A DNA stretch of 64,000 nt from MWBF01 sp040772005 (GTDB lineage: Bacteria; Chloroflexota; Anaerolineae; CG2-30-64-16): contig JAXGYZ010000008.1 of the NCBI GenBank assembly GCA_040772005.1, positions 186,001 to 250,000 of the forward strand, written 5' to 3'. Shown here in pieces: positions 34,308-43,592 of the stretch (positions are counted from its first letter, which is position 1; every line of letters begins with the position of its first letter). Position numbers and translations under genes: made by a program. The notes beneath the pieces are model-generated. The model saw only the letters and a program-made list of their open reading frames with translations, was not told the DNA's origin and made no database searches.

Positions 34308-37300
34308 TCACCTGTTCGCCTGTTCACCCTCGTCCGCCTCGGTAACACCCTCGTTCGCGGCTTCCAGCGCGGCGACCTGCTCGACCGGCGCGACACGCCA
34401 GAAGAGCGGGAGATGCTGCGCCCAGTCGTCCAGGATCATGCGGGCGCGCGGGCTGCCGGTCAGCACGAGGTGGCGTTCCAGCAGGGCCCGGAGCTCGGCT
34501 TCGTGCTCGAGCCGCTCGATCCGGCGCAGGCTGACGAGCTGCGTGTTGGCGTGCGCAGGCATCCGCGCGTGGTTGTCGTAGAGATACGCGACCCCGCCCG
34601 TCATGCCTGCGCCGAAGTTGCGGCCCGTCCGGCCCAACACGACGACCACGCCGCCTGTCATGTACTCGCAGCCGTGGTCACCGACGCCTTCGACGACCGC
34701 CAGCGCGCCCGAGTTGCGCACTGCGAACCGCTCGCCCGCGCGGCCGGCCGCGTACAACTCGCCTGCAGTCGCGCCATACAGCGCGGTGTTGCCCAGGATG
34801 ACGTTGTGGTGCCAGACATACTGCGCCTGATCGGGCGGCCGGATGCTGAGCACCGCGCCCGCCAGCCCCTTGCCCACATAGTCGTTCGCCTGTCCGGTCA
34901 GCCGCAGGGTCAGCCCGCGGATGGCGAAGGCGCCGAAGCTCTGGCCCGCGCTGCCGTGCAGATCCACGACGATGCTGCCGTCCGGCAGGCCCGCATCGCC
35001 GTAGCGCCGAGCCAGCTCGCCCGACAGCCGCGCGCCGACGGTGCGGTCGGTGTTGCAGATGGGGTACGACAGGTGGACAGTTGAAGATTGAAGATTGAAA
35101 ATTGAAGATTCACCTTCGATCGTACGTCGCATCATTTCAACCTGCATTCGATCAGTGGTAATCTTCAATCTGTAATCTTCAATCTTCAATTGCGTCATCG
35201 CGTCCGCGGCCAGCCGGTCGCCGAGCGGGGAGGTGCGCAGGAGGGGGTTGCGCGGGTCCACGTTGCGGCGGACGTTGCCGGTGTCGGGCGCCCAGAGCAG
35301 CGGCGCGAGGTCCATGTTGCCCGCGTCCGCGCCGACGACAACCTGGTGGAGCAGTTCGGTGTGGCCGATGATCTCGTCGAGCGTCGCCGCGCCCAGGTTC
35401 GCCAGCAGCTCGCGCACCTCCGCGGCGACCTGGGTCATGAAGTGCATGACCAACTCCGGCTTGCCGGGGAACTTGGCGCGCAGGTCCTCGCGCTGCGTGG
35501 CGATGCCGACCGGGCAGGTGTTGTTGTGACACGCTCGGGCCATCTTGCAGCCCGCAGCCACGAGCGCGGCCGTGCCGAAGCTGAATTCGTCCGCACCGAG
35601 CAGCGCAGCGACGACCACATCGCGGCCCGTCTTGAAGCCGCCGTCCACTCGCACGCGCACCCGGCCGCGCAGGCCGTTGACCAGGAGCGTCTGCTGCGTC
35701 TCGGCCAGGCCGACCTCCCACGGCGCGCCCGCGTTCTTGATCGAGCTGAGCGGCGACGCGCCGGTGCCGCCGTTGTAGCCGCTCAGGTGGATGAGGTCCG
35801 CGTGGCCCTTGGCGACGCCCGCCGCGATGGTGCCCACGCCTGCCTCCGCGACGAGCTTGACGGAGATGGTTGCCTGCGGGTTAGCCTGCTTCAGGTCGAA
35901 GATGAGCTGTGCCAGGTCCTCGATGCTGTAGATGTCGTGGTGGGGCGGCGGGGAGATGAGCGCGACGCCCGGCGTCGTGTGGCGGATGCGCGCGATCTCC
36001 GCAGTGACCTTGTGCCCCGGCAGTTGGCCGCCTTCACCCGGCTTGGAGCCCTGTGCCATCTTGATCTGCAGCTCGTCTGCGGACATCAGGTAGGCCGGCG
36101 TCACGCCGAAGCGGCCGGACGCCACCTGCTTGATCCGGCTGTTGCCCTCGGTACCGTACCGTTCCGGGCCCTCGCCGCCCTCGCCACTGTTGCTCGCGGC
36201 GCCGAGCCGGTTCATCGCGATAGTCAGCGCCTCGTGCGCCTCCGCGCTGAGCGCGCCGTGCGACATGGCCGCGGTGGAGAAGCGGCGCACGATGGCCTCG
36301 ACCGGCTCGACCTCCGCGAGCGGGATGGGCGTGCGACCCTCCGTGTTGAACGCCAGCAGGTCGCGGATTTCGAGCGGCGCGCGGCCCTGCACGAGCCGGG
36401 CATAGTTCCGGTATGCGGCGGACAATCCGCCGTTGCTCGCCGGGCTTTCGTCCTTCGCCTTCCGGCCCAGCCCCACGACCTCGTGCAGCGAGCGCACGAC
36501 CTCGGGGCTGAACGCGTGCTGTTCGCCCCCGCGTCGCGATTTATAGAAGCCGTAGCTATCGAGCTTGGGTTCGGGCATTGTGTCATCCGCCGAACCGTTG
36601 TCCGGCCCAACTGCGTTCGGCTTTGGGAACGCATTGCGGTGCCAGGTGAGCACATCGCGCGCCAGGTCGTCCTCGGTGATGCCGCCGAGCCGGAAGTTCT
36701 CGGTCCCCGCGAACGCGGCCCGGACCAGCTCCTCACTCAGGCCGACCGCCTCGAAGATCTGCGCGCCGCAGTACGAGTCGAGCGTCGCGATGCCCATCTT
36801 GGACATCGTCTTGAGGATGCCCTTCTCCAGCGCCTTGACGAAATTGTGCTGCGCCTCTTCGAGCGTCAAGCCCTGCGTGTGGCGCCCACCCTCGGCCAGG
36901 GCTTCTTCGATGGCCTGGAAGGCCAGCCAGGGGTTGATGGCGTTCGCGCCGTAGCCGAGCAGCGCGGCGCAGTGGTGTACCTCGCGCGGCTCGCCGCTCT
37001 CGACGATCAGGCTGGCGTGCATGCGCTCGCCCGCGTCGATCAGGTGGTGGTGCACCGCTGCGACGGCGAGCAGCGATGGGATCGGAGCGCGTTGCCGGCT
37101 GACTGCCCGGTCGCTCAGGATGATCAGGGTGTTGCCCGCGCAGGCTGCGGCGACGGCTTGCGCGCACGCGCGCGCCACAGCCCGGCGCAGCCCGGTCACG
37201 CCGTCCGTGACCGGCCAGGTGCAGTCGACGGTTGCCGTGCGCAAGGCCGCGAGGCGCGGGTCCTGCCCGGTCGGGGCAGGCGCAAGATCACCTTCGCCGC

Positions 37301-39230
37301 CCACGCCACGCAGCGCGGCGAGGTCTTCGTCGGTCAGGATCGGGCCGCGAAGCTCCAGCAGCCGCGCGGCCTCGGGCTTCTCCTCGAGATAGCACCCGCG
37401 GCGGCCGAGCCGCTGGCTCAGCGACATGACCGTCTCCTCGCGCAGCGAGTCGATGGGCGGGTTCGTAACCTCCGCAAACCGCTGCCTGAAGTAGTGGAAG
37501 AGCGGCCGCGGCACCTCGGAGAGCACGGCCGCGGGCGTGTCGTCGCCCATCGAGCCGACCGGCTCGCGACCTTCACGCCACATCGGCCGCAGCACGACCA
37601 GCAGTTCCTCGCGCGTGTAGCCGAACGCGGCCTCGAGCGCGGGCAGGTCGGCTTTATCCTTCGACTGCGTGCGCTGCTGCGCAGCGCTCCTCCGCTCAGG
37701 ATGCTCAGGCCCCGGAGTCGAGGCATCCTGAGCGGAGACCGCATCCTGGCGGTCGCTATGCGACTGCGATGCGGGCGGAGTCGAAGGACGCCTCCTGCCC
37801 AGCCGCCGCACCTCGTCCAGCGTCACGAGGTTGCGCTCCAGCCACTCGCCGTAAGGTTGGCGGTCCACGAAACGGGCCACGATGGCCGGGTCGTTTTCGA
37901 TCTGCCCGGTGGAGGTGTCCACGGCCAGCATCTCGCCGGGCCGCAGCCGCCCCTTCTGCACCACGCGGCCCTCGTCCACCTCCACCGCGCCCGCCTCAGA
38001 TGACATAATCACCATGCCGTCGTCGAGAATGGTGAACCGGGCAGGGCGGAGGCCGTTGCGGTCGAGCGTGCTGCCGACGATCGTGCCGTCGGTGAAGCTC
38101 AGCGCGGCCGGGCCGTCCCACGGCTCCTGCAGGCAACTGTGATAGCGGTAGAACGCATGCTGCGCGGGCTGCGCATCCGCGGTGTTCTCCCAGGCCTTCG
38201 GAACCAGCATCATGATGGCGTGGCGGATGTCGCGGCCGGACTGGACGAGCAGGTCGAGTGCGTTGTCGAGCTTGGCCGAGTCGCTGCCGTGCGGCGCGAT
38301 GACCGGCGCAAGGATTGCCGCGTCGTCGCCCCAGACGCCCGCATCGCACAGGCCGGCCTCGCGGGCGCGCATCCAGGTGAGGTTGCCCTGCAGCGTGTTG
38401 ATCTCCCCGTTATGGCACAGCAGGCGGAACGGCTGTGCGCGCTCCCAGGTCGGGAAGGTGTTGGTGCTGTAGCGCTGGTGGAAGACGGCGATGGCCGTCC
38501 GGTAGTCCGGGTCGGACAGGTCCTTGTAGAACACGGGCAATTGCGGCGCGACGAACAGGCCCTTGTAGACGATGGTCTGGCTGGAGAGGGAGGGCAGGTA
38601 GAGGTTGGTGATGCTCTCGGCCCAGGCGCGCTGGGTCGCGGCCTTGCGCACCAGGTAGAGCCGCCGCTCGAACTCCGCGCCGCGCGGCACGTGCGCGGGC
38701 CGCGCCAGGATGATCTGCTCGATGTACGGCCGGAGCGATTGTGCCCACTGGCCGAGCGCGTCGCCGTTGACCGGCACGTCACGCCACCCGACCACGGGCA
38801 TGTCATATTCCGCCGCGGTCTCCTCGAGGATCTTGCGGGCGCGCTCGCGGTGCGGCAGGTTGTAGCGCGGCAGGAAGACCATGCCCGCAGCCAGGTCGCC
38901 CGGTTCCGGCGCGGTCTTGCCCTCGGCAGCGAGGTGGCTGGCGAGCAGGTCATACGGCAGTTGGGTCAGGACGCCCGCACCGTCGCCGCTCTTGCCGTCC
39001 GCCGCGACCGCGCCGCGGTGTGCGTGGTTGCAGAGCGCGGTCAGCGCAGTCGCCAGGACCGCGTGGCTGCGCACCCCGTCCTTCTGCGCCACGAAGCCGA
39101 TGCCGCACGCGTCGTGCTCGTACCGGTCGTGGTAGAGCGGCGCAGCCGCGGCAAGGCGCTGGACATCTTGGTAGAGGCGCTCCGCCGAAACCTCTCTCGT
39201 CTGGTGATCTTGGGTGGGCGCGTTCTTCAT
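34308..39230 (-). CDS. gltB: Glutamate synthase large subunit, with two in-frame repeat insertions
   Basis: This 1640-residue enzyme transfers the glutamine amide to 2-oxoglutarate. A propeptide precedes C42 (ACGIGF), the N-terminal nucleophile of the class II amidotransferase domain. The FMN-binding synthase domain follows, with the 3Fe-4S cysteines at about 1227-1238 (GCKMARACHNNTC), and a C-terminal glycine-rich beta-helix. It is about 100 residues longer than usual. Two stretches, about 480-525 and 1346-1384, are encoded by dispersed palindromic repeats in frame. The C-terminus (EGEQANR) also runs into a repeat. AGGA is 8 bases before the ATG; an in-frame ATG at 39293 is an alternative start. 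No gltD is present in the window. Promoter at 39352-39380. Confidence 0.95.
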   Translation of the reverse strand: MKNAPTQDHQTREVSAERLYQDVQRLAAAAPLYHDRYEHDACGIGFVAQKDGVRSHAVLATALTALCNHAHRGAVAADGKSGDGAGVLTQLPYDLLASHLAAEGKTAPEPGDLAAGMVFLPRYNLPHRERARKILEETAAEYDMPVVGWRDVPVNGDALGQWAQSLRPYIEQIILARPAHVPRGAEFERRLYLVRKAATQRAWAESITNLYLPSLSSQTIVYKGLFVAPQLPVFYKDLSDPDYRTAIAVFHQRYSTNTFPTWERAQPFRLLCHNGEINTLQGNLTWMRAREAGLCDAGVWGDDAAILAPVIAPHGSDSAKLDNALDLLVQSGRDIRHAIMMLVPKAWENTADAQPAQHAFYRYHSCLQEPWDGPAALSFTDGTIVGSTLDRNGLRPARFTILDDGMVIMSSEAGAVEVDEGRVVQKGRLRPGEMLAVDTSTGQIENDPAIVARFVDRQPYGEWLERNLVTLDEVRRLGRRRPSTPPASQSHSDRQDAVSAQDASTPGPEHPERRSAAQQRTQSKDKADLPALEAAFGYTREELLVVLRPMWREGREPVGSMGDDTPAAVLSEVPRPLFHYFRQRFAEVTNPPIDSLREETVMSLSQRLGRRGCYLEEKPEAARLLELRGPILTDEDLAALRGVGGEGDLAPAPTGQDPRLAALRTATVDCTWPVTDGVTGLRRAVARACAQAVAAACAGNTLIILSDRAVSRQRAPIPSLLAVAAVHHHLIDAGERMHASLIVESGEPREVHHCAALLGYGANAINPWLAFQAIEEALAEGGRHTQGLTLEEAQHNFVKALEKGILKTMSKMGIATLDSYCGAQIFEAVGLSEELVRAAFAGTENFRLGGITEDDLARDVLTWHRNAFPKPNAVGPDNGSADDTMPEPKLDSYGFYKSRRGGEQHAFSPEVVRSLHEVVGLGRKAKDESPASNGGLSAAYRNYARLVQGRAPLEIRDLLAFNTEGRTPIPLAEVEPVEAIVRRFSTAAMSHGALSAEAHEALTIAMNRLGAASNSGEGGEGPERYGTEGNSRIKQVASGRFGVTPAYLMSADELQIKMAQGSKPGEGGQLPGHKVTAEIARIRHTTPGVALISPPPHHDIYSIEDLAQLIFDLKQANPQATISVKLVAEAGVGTIAAGVAKGHADLIHLSGYNGGTGASPLSSIKNAGAPWEVGLAETQQTLLVNGLRGRVRVRVDGGFKTGRDVVVAALLGADEFSFGTAALVAAGCKMARACHNNTCPVGIATQREDLRAKFPGKPELVMHFMTQVAAEVRELLANLGAATLDEIIGHTELLHQVVVGADAGNMDLAPLLWAPDTGNVRRNVDPRNPLLRTSPLGDRLAADAMTQLKIEDYRLKITTDRMQVEMMRRTIEGESSIFNLQSSTVHLSYPICNTDRTVGARLSGELARRYGDAGLPDGSIVVDLHGSAGQSFGAFAIRGLTLRLTGQANDYVGKGLAGAVLSIRPPDQAQYVWHHNVILGNTALYGATAGELYAAGRAGERFAVRNSGALAVVEGVGDHGCEYMTGGVVVVLGRTGRNFGAGMTGGVAYLYDNHARMPAHANTQLVSLRRIERLEHEAELRALLERHLVLTGSPRARMILDDWAQHLPLFWRVAPVEQVAALEAANEGVTEADEGEQANR
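35078..35191. repeat. TTGAAGATT heptad palindrome inside gltB (family B, copy 2)
   Basis: Left units (AGTTGAAGATTGAAGATTGAA) and right units (AATCTTCAATCTGTAATCTTC) form long complementary arms. The element is read through in the gltB frame and adds a segment beginning TQLKIEDYRLKITT, just before the conserved YPICNTDRTVGARLSG block. Confidence 0.8.
37656..37790. repeat. ATCCTTCGAC...GTCGAAGGAC palindromic element inside gltB (family E, copy 1)
   Basis: About 135 bp made of two inverted half-units, each running from CCTTCGACTNCG to CTCCGCTCAGGATGC, each with its own internal hairpin. It is open in the gltB frame and encodes a hydrophilic Ser/Gln/Asp/Arg-rich segment between the amidotransferase and central domains. 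Confidence 0.85.
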
Positions 39231-39257
39231 GGGAGTATCCTTTTGGAAAACAAACCA

Positions 39258-39287
39258 CCCTTCGTAACCGTCAAAGGTTACGAAGGG
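39258..39287 (-). promoter_or_regulatory. Hairpin with T-rich tail in the gltB leader
   Basis: A 12-bp perfect stem (39258-39269 with 39276-39287) is followed on the minus strand by TGGTTTGTTTTCC, resembling a weak terminator. It lies between the predicted gltB transcription start and its ATG, so it could be an attenuator. No ligand-binding motif is recognised. Confidence 0.4.
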
Positions 39288-39351
39288 CGTCATCGCTCAC
39301 TAATCTTCGTTGGCCTGCGCCCGCTACCCTGCGGGTACTGATAGGCCGATG

Positions 39352-39380
39352 AGTTTACCCGCCAAAGGAGGCTTTGTCAA
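39352..39380 (-). promoter_or_regulatory. Sigma-70-type promoter for gltB
   Basis: The minus strand reads TTGACA (39380-39375), 17 bases, TAAACT (39357-39352). The predicted transcript start is about 115 bases before the gltB ATG. It lies just downstream of the aroQ stop, so gltB can be expressed apart from the shikimate operon. Confidence 0.7.
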
Positions 39381-39411
39381 ATCGCAAGGATAGCACAAGC
39401 CCGGAACAAAG

Positions 39412-39846
39412 CTACTCTCCCGCCAGCGCCAGCAGGCCGAGCAGGTAGCTCTGCACGCCGAAGCCGGCAATCTGTCCCCGGCACACCGGCGCAATCACCG
39501 ACGTGTGGCGGAAGGCCTCGCGGGCGTGGATGTTGCTCAGGTGCACCTCGACGCACGGCAGGCTGACCGCGGCCAGCGCGTCGCGCAGCGCATAGGAGTA
39601 GTGCGTCAGCGCGCCGGGGTTGATGAGGATGGCGTCGGCCCAGCCGCGCGCCGCGTGAATGGCGTCGATGAGCACGCCCTCGTGGTTCGACTGCAGGATG
39701 CGCAGCTCGATGCCCTGCTGCGCGGCCTCCGCCTCCAGCTGCGCGTCGATGTCGGCCAGGGTCGCACTGCCGTACACGCCCGGCTCGCGCGTGCCGAGCA
39801 GGTTGAGGTTCGGCCCGTGGAGCACCAGGATACGTTTGATGGTCAT
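39412..39846 (-). CDS. aroQ: 3-dehydroquinate dehydratase, type II
   Basis: The 144-residue enzyme dehydrates 3-dehydroquinate to 3-dehydroshikimate. The type II hallmarks are present: LHGPNLNLLGTREPGVYG at the N-terminus with the catalytic Tyr (VYG) and Arg loop, QSNHEGVLIDAIHAA, INPGALTHYSYALRDAL, and VEVHLSNIHAREAFRHTSV with the catalytic His. The length is typical. Its ATG at 39846 overlaps the stop of the aroK-aroB fusion (ATGA), and it is the last gene of the shikimate operon. Confidence 0.95.
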   Translation of the reverse strand: MTIKRILVLHGPNLNLLGTREPGVYGSATLADIDAQLEAEAAQQGIELRILQSNHEGVLIDAIHAARGWADAILINPGALTHYSYALRDALAAVSLPCVEVHLSNIHAREAFRHTSVIAPVCRGQIAGFGVQSYLLGLLALAGE

Positions 39847-41447
39847 GCCGCTGCCTCCTCGCCCGGCCGAGCGTGGATCGACGCCAGTGCCTGCAGCACA
39901 GCCGCCTCCGGCACGTCGTCGATCAGCCGTACCTGCCCGATCTGCTCGATGACGACAAAGCGCAGGCTGCGGCCGCGGCGCTTCTTGTCGGTGTCCATCG
40001 CGGCATAGGCCGCGGCAGGGTCGAACGCATGGTTGACAGGCAGCCCCAGCCGTTCGAGCACGCTGCGTACGTCGCCGGGCAGCGCAGGCGGGCACAGTCC
40101 CAGGTCCGCGCTGAGTTCGGCGGCTGCAACCATCCCGAGGCTGACCGCCTCGCCGTGGCGCAGCGTGTAGCCCGAGATGCGCTCCAGCGCATGGCCGAAC
40201 GTATGTCCCAGGTTCAGCCAGGCCCGGTCGCCGTGCTCGAACGGGTCGCGCTCCACGACCGCGGTCTTGACCCGTACCGCGTCGGCAATCATGGTGGTCA
40301 GCGTGGCCGGGCCCCAGGAGGCCATCTGATCGTAGAGCGCCGGGTCACCGATGATGCCGGCCTTCACGGTCTCGGCCAGCCCCGCGCGGAACTCCGCGGC
40401 GGGCAGCGTGGACAGCACCTCGGGGTCGATCAGCACGAGTTCCGGCTGCTTGAACGCGCCCACCAGGTTCTTCCCCTGCGGCAGGTCGACGGCCACCTTG
40501 CCGCCCACGCTGGCATCCACCATCGCCAGCAGGCTCGTGGGCGCCTGGACGAACGGCACCCCGCGCAGCCAGGTCGCCGCGACGAAGCCCGCGAGGTCCC
40601 CGATGACGCCTCCGCCGAGCGCGATGATGGGTTCGTTGCGTGCGAGCCGCGCTTCTGCGAGCCGGCCGTACAGGTGCGCGGCCGTGTCGAGCGTCTTGTA
40701 TGCCTCGCCCTCGGGCACCTTGAACAGGTGCGGCTCATAGCCCCATTCGGTCAGCGATGCGATGAGCATCGAGGCGTGGTGCGCGGCGATGGCCGGGTTC
40801 GTGACGACCGCACAGCGGCCCGCGGGCAGGCCCGCCTCCTGCAGCCGCTGGCCCGCCTGCGCCAGCAGGCCCTCGGCGATGAGGATGTCGTACCCGCCTG
40901 TGTCCGCCCTGACCAGCAGGCGCTGGCCGTTCTCCGGCAGCCCCGCCAGCAGCGCCAGCACGCGCGCGGCGGCCGCGGCAACAGAGTGGCCGGTGGTGTC
41001 CACATGGTGCGTGATGGCCGCGTACGCATCAGCCCGCTGTGCCAGCAGTATCTTGACGCGCTCGCGCAGCTCGCCGCCCTCCAGCATCGGGCGGCCGCTG
41101 TAGCCCTCCAGCCGGACGAGCAGCGCCTCGAGATGCGCGTCGAGGCAGATGAGGAGGCCGCCGCGCGACAGCGCGGCGCGGTTGGCCGGGTTGACGGCTG
41201 CGCCGCCGCCCGTCGCGGCCACGACGCCCTGCGGCTCGGCCAGTTCCAGGCAGGCCGCGGCCTCCAGCTCGCGGAAGGCCGCCTCGCCGTCCTCTGCGAA
41301 GATGCTCGGAATGGGCTTGCCTGCGCGCGCGACGATGCGTTCGTCGAGGTCCACGAAGGGCCGGTTCAGCCGCTCGGCCAGGTAGCGGCCCACGCTGGTC
41401 TTGCCCGTGCCCATGAACCCGGTCAGGATGATGTTGGGTGTCGTCAT
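39843..41447 (-). CDS. aroKB: Shikimate kinase / 3-dehydroquinate synthase fusion
   Basis: The 534-residue bifunctional protein joins two non-consecutive steps. Residues 1-170 are shikimate kinase, with the P-loop GFMGTGKTSVGR at about 10-21, DLDERI, the FRELEAAACLEL region and VAATGGGAAV. Residues from about 175 are 3-dehydroquinate synthase, with NAD and metal regions PEGEAYKTLDTAAHLYG, LGGGVIGDLAGFVAATWLRGV, PTSLLAMVDASVGGK and the metal ligands in NLGHTFGHALE and RHGEAVSLGM. The linker is short. The same fusion order is known in some other bacteria. It lies 13 bases after aroC and overlaps aroQ. Confidence 0.95.
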   Translation of the reverse strand: MTTPNIILTGFMGTGKTSVGRYLAERLNRPFVDLDERIVARAGKPIPSIFAEDGEAAFRELEAAACLELAEPQGVVAATGGGAAVNPANRAALSRGGLLICLDAHLEALLVRLEGYSGRPMLEGGELRERVKILLAQRADAYAAITHHVDTTGHSVAAAAARVLALLAGLPENGQRLLVRADTGGYDILIAEGLLAQAGQRLQEAGLPAGRCAVVTNPAIAAHHASMLIASLTEWGYEPHLFKVPEGEAYKTLDTAAHLYGRLAEARLARNEPIIALGGGVIGDLAGFVAATWLRGVPFVQAPTSLLAMVDASVGGKVAVDLPQGKNLVGAFKQPELVLIDPEVLSTLPAAEFRAGLAETVKAGIIGDPALYDQMASWGPATLTTMIADAVRVKTAVVERDPFEHGDRAWLNLGHTFGHALERISGYTLRHGEAVSLGMVAAAELSADLGLCPPALPGDVRSVLERLGLPVNHAFDPAAAYAAMDTDKKRRGRSLRFVVIEQIGQVRLIDDVPEAAVLQALASIHARPGEEAAA

Positions 41448-41460
41448 GCGATGCTCCTGC

Positions 41461-42657
41461 TCAGTCAGCCTGCTTCACATCGTAATCGAACCGCCAGGGC
41501 CGGTTGTCCATCGGCGCATCCGCCAGCCGGTTGCGCGGCAGCGCGGCGAAGCGCGGCAACTGCTCGGCCAGCGAGTCGCCGCCGAGCTTTTGCAACAGCG
41601 CATCTGCGAGGACCCACGCGACCATCGCCTCCCCGATGACGACCGCGCGCGGCACCGCGGTGAAGTCGGACCGCTCATAGCGCGTCGGGGCCGGCTCGCC
41701 CGTCGCGAGGTCCACCGATTGCAGGGGCTTGAGCGTCGTGCTGATGGGCTTCATCGCAGCGCGCAGGACGATCGGTTCGCCGGTGCTGATGCCGCCCTCC
41801 AGCCCGCCCGCCCGGTTCGTGGTCCGGTGCAGGTCGCCGGCTGCGTCGACCGTGATCTCGTCGTGCACCTGGGTGCCAGGAAGTCGCGTGTTAGCGAAGG
41901 CCGGGCCGATCTCGACGCCCTTGATGGCCTGGATGGAGACCAATGCGGCTGCGAGCTGCGCGTCGAGCTTGCGGTCGAAGTGAACGTGGCTGCCCAGCCC
42001 CGGTGGGACGCCCAGCGCGACCACCTCGAAGATGCCGCCGAGGGTGTCCTTCGCCTGCATCGTGTCCCAGATGCGGCTGCGCATGCGCTTGACGGCCGCC
42101 TCGTCCGGGCAGCGCACGTCGTTGGTCTCCGCGCGCGCAAATCTCTCGGGGTAGGGCAGGGCGTCGGGCAGCGCGGCGTCCACGTCGCCGATGCTCACGA
42201 CATAGCCGCCGACTGTGATGCCGAACTGCGCGAGGTACGCCTTGCAGATGGCCCCCACGGCAACGCGCATGGTCGTCTCGCGGGCGCTGGCCCGCTCCAG
42301 CGCGGGCCGCAGGTCGCGGTAGCCGTACTTGAGCGCGCCGGTCAGGTCCGCGTGGCCGGGCCGGGGGACGGTCATGGGCGGGACGTCGCGCTCGGCCCAG
42401 GACCGGTAATCGCGGTTGATGACTTCGAGGGTGATGGGTGCGCCGGTCGTGTGGCCGGCGACGACGCCCGCGGGGATGCTCACCTCGTCGCGCTCGATCT
42501 TCATGCGGCCGCCTGCGCCGTACGCGACCTGCCGCCGCGCCAATTCCCGGTTGACCGCCTCCGCGCTCACCGGCAGTCCGGCCACCATGCCTTCAAGGAT
42601 CGCGGTGAGCTTCGGTCCGTGGCTCTCACCCGCAGTCAGGAAACGAAGTAGGGTCAT
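41461..42657 (-). CDS. aroC: Chorismate synthase
   Basis: The 398-residue FMN-dependent lyase converts EPSP to chorismate. It starts with LRFLTAGESHGPKL, the first chorismate synthase signature. RPGHADLTGALKYGYRDLRPALERASARETTMRVAVGAI contains the conserved Arg/His positions, and the C-terminus includes FDYDVKQAD. The length is on the high side of the bacterial (monofunctional) type. It sits between aroE (33-base gap) and the aroKB fusion. Confidence 0.96.
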   Translation of the reverse strand: MTLLRFLTAGESHGPKLTAILEGMVAGLPVSAEAVNRELARRQVAYGAGGRMKIERDEVSIPAGVVAGHTTGAPITLEVINRDYRSWAERDVPPMTVPRPGHADLTGALKYGYRDLRPALERASARETTMRVAVGAICKAYLAQFGITVGGYVVSIGDVDAALPDALPYPERFARAETNDVRCPDEAAVKRMRSRIWDTMQAKDTLGGIFEVVALGVPPGLGSHVHFDRKLDAQLAAALVSIQAIKGVEIGPAFANTRLPGTQVHDEITVDAAGDLHRTTNRAGGLEGGISTGEPIVLRAAMKPISTTLKPLQSVDLATGEPAPTRYERSDFTAVPRAVVIGEAMVAWVLADALLQKLGGDSLAEQLPRFAALPRNRLADAPMDNRPWRFDYDVKQAD

Positions 42658-42690
42658 AGATTTCCCTCAACACTATCACTGGTGTACCCA

Positions 42691-43590
42691 CTACGAACCC
42701 CGCGATCTAAGCGTTGCGGCCATCACGTCCGCGGGCGCGGGCACGCCGGTCCACATCTCGAATGCCAGCGCGCCCTGCTGCACCAACATGCCCAGCCCGT
42801 CCACCGCGGTCGCGCCGCACGAGCGCGCGTACGCCAGCAGCTCGGTCGGGCGGTTGTAGATGGTGTCGTACACGATCTGCCCCGGCAGTAGCGGGACACC
42901 GGGGTCCCAGGGCATCGCATCGCCTTCGTGCAGCCCCAGGCTCGTGCAGTTGACGATCAGGTCGGCCCAGCGCGCCATGTGCGGGATCGAGTCCCAGCTT
43001 CCTGGCTCCAGGCTGTCCCGCTGTTGTTCCGGCAGCGCATCTGACAGCGAGCCGCAGAGTTCCTGCGCCCGCGTGTACGTCCGGTTGAGCACGGTCACCG
43101 TTGCGCCCGCGCGCACGAGCGCGTAGGAAATGGCCCGCGCCGCGCCGCCCGCACCGAGCACCAGCGCGCGCAGGATCGCATCCGAGCGCCACGGCCGCGG
43201 TCGCAGTGTCCCGTCGGGATGGGGCGGGGGCAGCAGCCGTGCGAGGTCTGCAAGGAACCCGCCGCCGTCGGTGCTGTGGCCCAGCAGCGAGCCGTCCCCG
43301 CGCACTACAATGGTGTTGACCGCACCGATGGCCCGCGCCTCCGGCGTCAGCTCGTCCATGAACGGCAGGACGGCCTGCTTGTGCGGCACGGTGACGTTGG
43401 CGCCTGCAAAGCCGAGCGCGGGCAGCCCGCGCACTGCATCGCCCACGCGTTCCGGCGGCACGGGCAGGGGCAGGTAGGCCCAGTCCAGGCCCAGCGCGGC
43501 AAAGGCCGCGTTGTGCATCTTCGGGCTGAGCGTGTGGCTGACGGGCCAGCCGAATACCCCGACGAGCCGGGTTGCGCCGGTAATCTCCAT
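42691..43590 (-). CDS. aroE: Shikimate dehydrogenase
   Basis: The 299-residue NADP-dependent enzyme reduces 3-dehydroshikimate. The shikimate-binding segment GWPVSHTLSPKMHNAAF, the catalytic Lys in NVTVPHKQAVL, and the Asp in LLGHSTDGGGF are all present. The dinucleotide motif is VLGAGGAARAISYAL, and NRTYTRA is consistent with NADP use. The ATG at 43590 lies two bases after the aroA stop; longer in-frame extensions would run inside aroA and are rejected. Confidence 0.95.
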   Translation of the reverse strand: MEITGATRLVGVFGWPVSHTLSPKMHNAAFAALGLDWAYLPLPVPPERVGDAVRGLPALGFAGANVTVPHKQAVLPFMDELTPEARAIGAVNTIVVRGDGSLLGHSTDGGGFLADLARLLPPPHPDGTLRPRPWRSDAILRALVLGAGGAARAISYALVRAGATVTVLNRTYTRAQELCGSLSDALPEQQRDSLEPGSWDSIPHMARWADLIVNCTSLGLHEGDAMPWDPGVPLLPGQIVYDTIYNRPTELLAYARSCGATAVDGLGMLVQQGALAFEMWTGVPAPADVMAATLRSRGS

Positions 43591-43592
43591 GC

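Noticed and set aside
39846..40095. Longer start for aroQ reading back into the aroKB fusion
   Set aside because: The extension is Arg/Cys-rich shadow sequence; the ATG overlapping the aroKB stop gives a normal-length enzyme.
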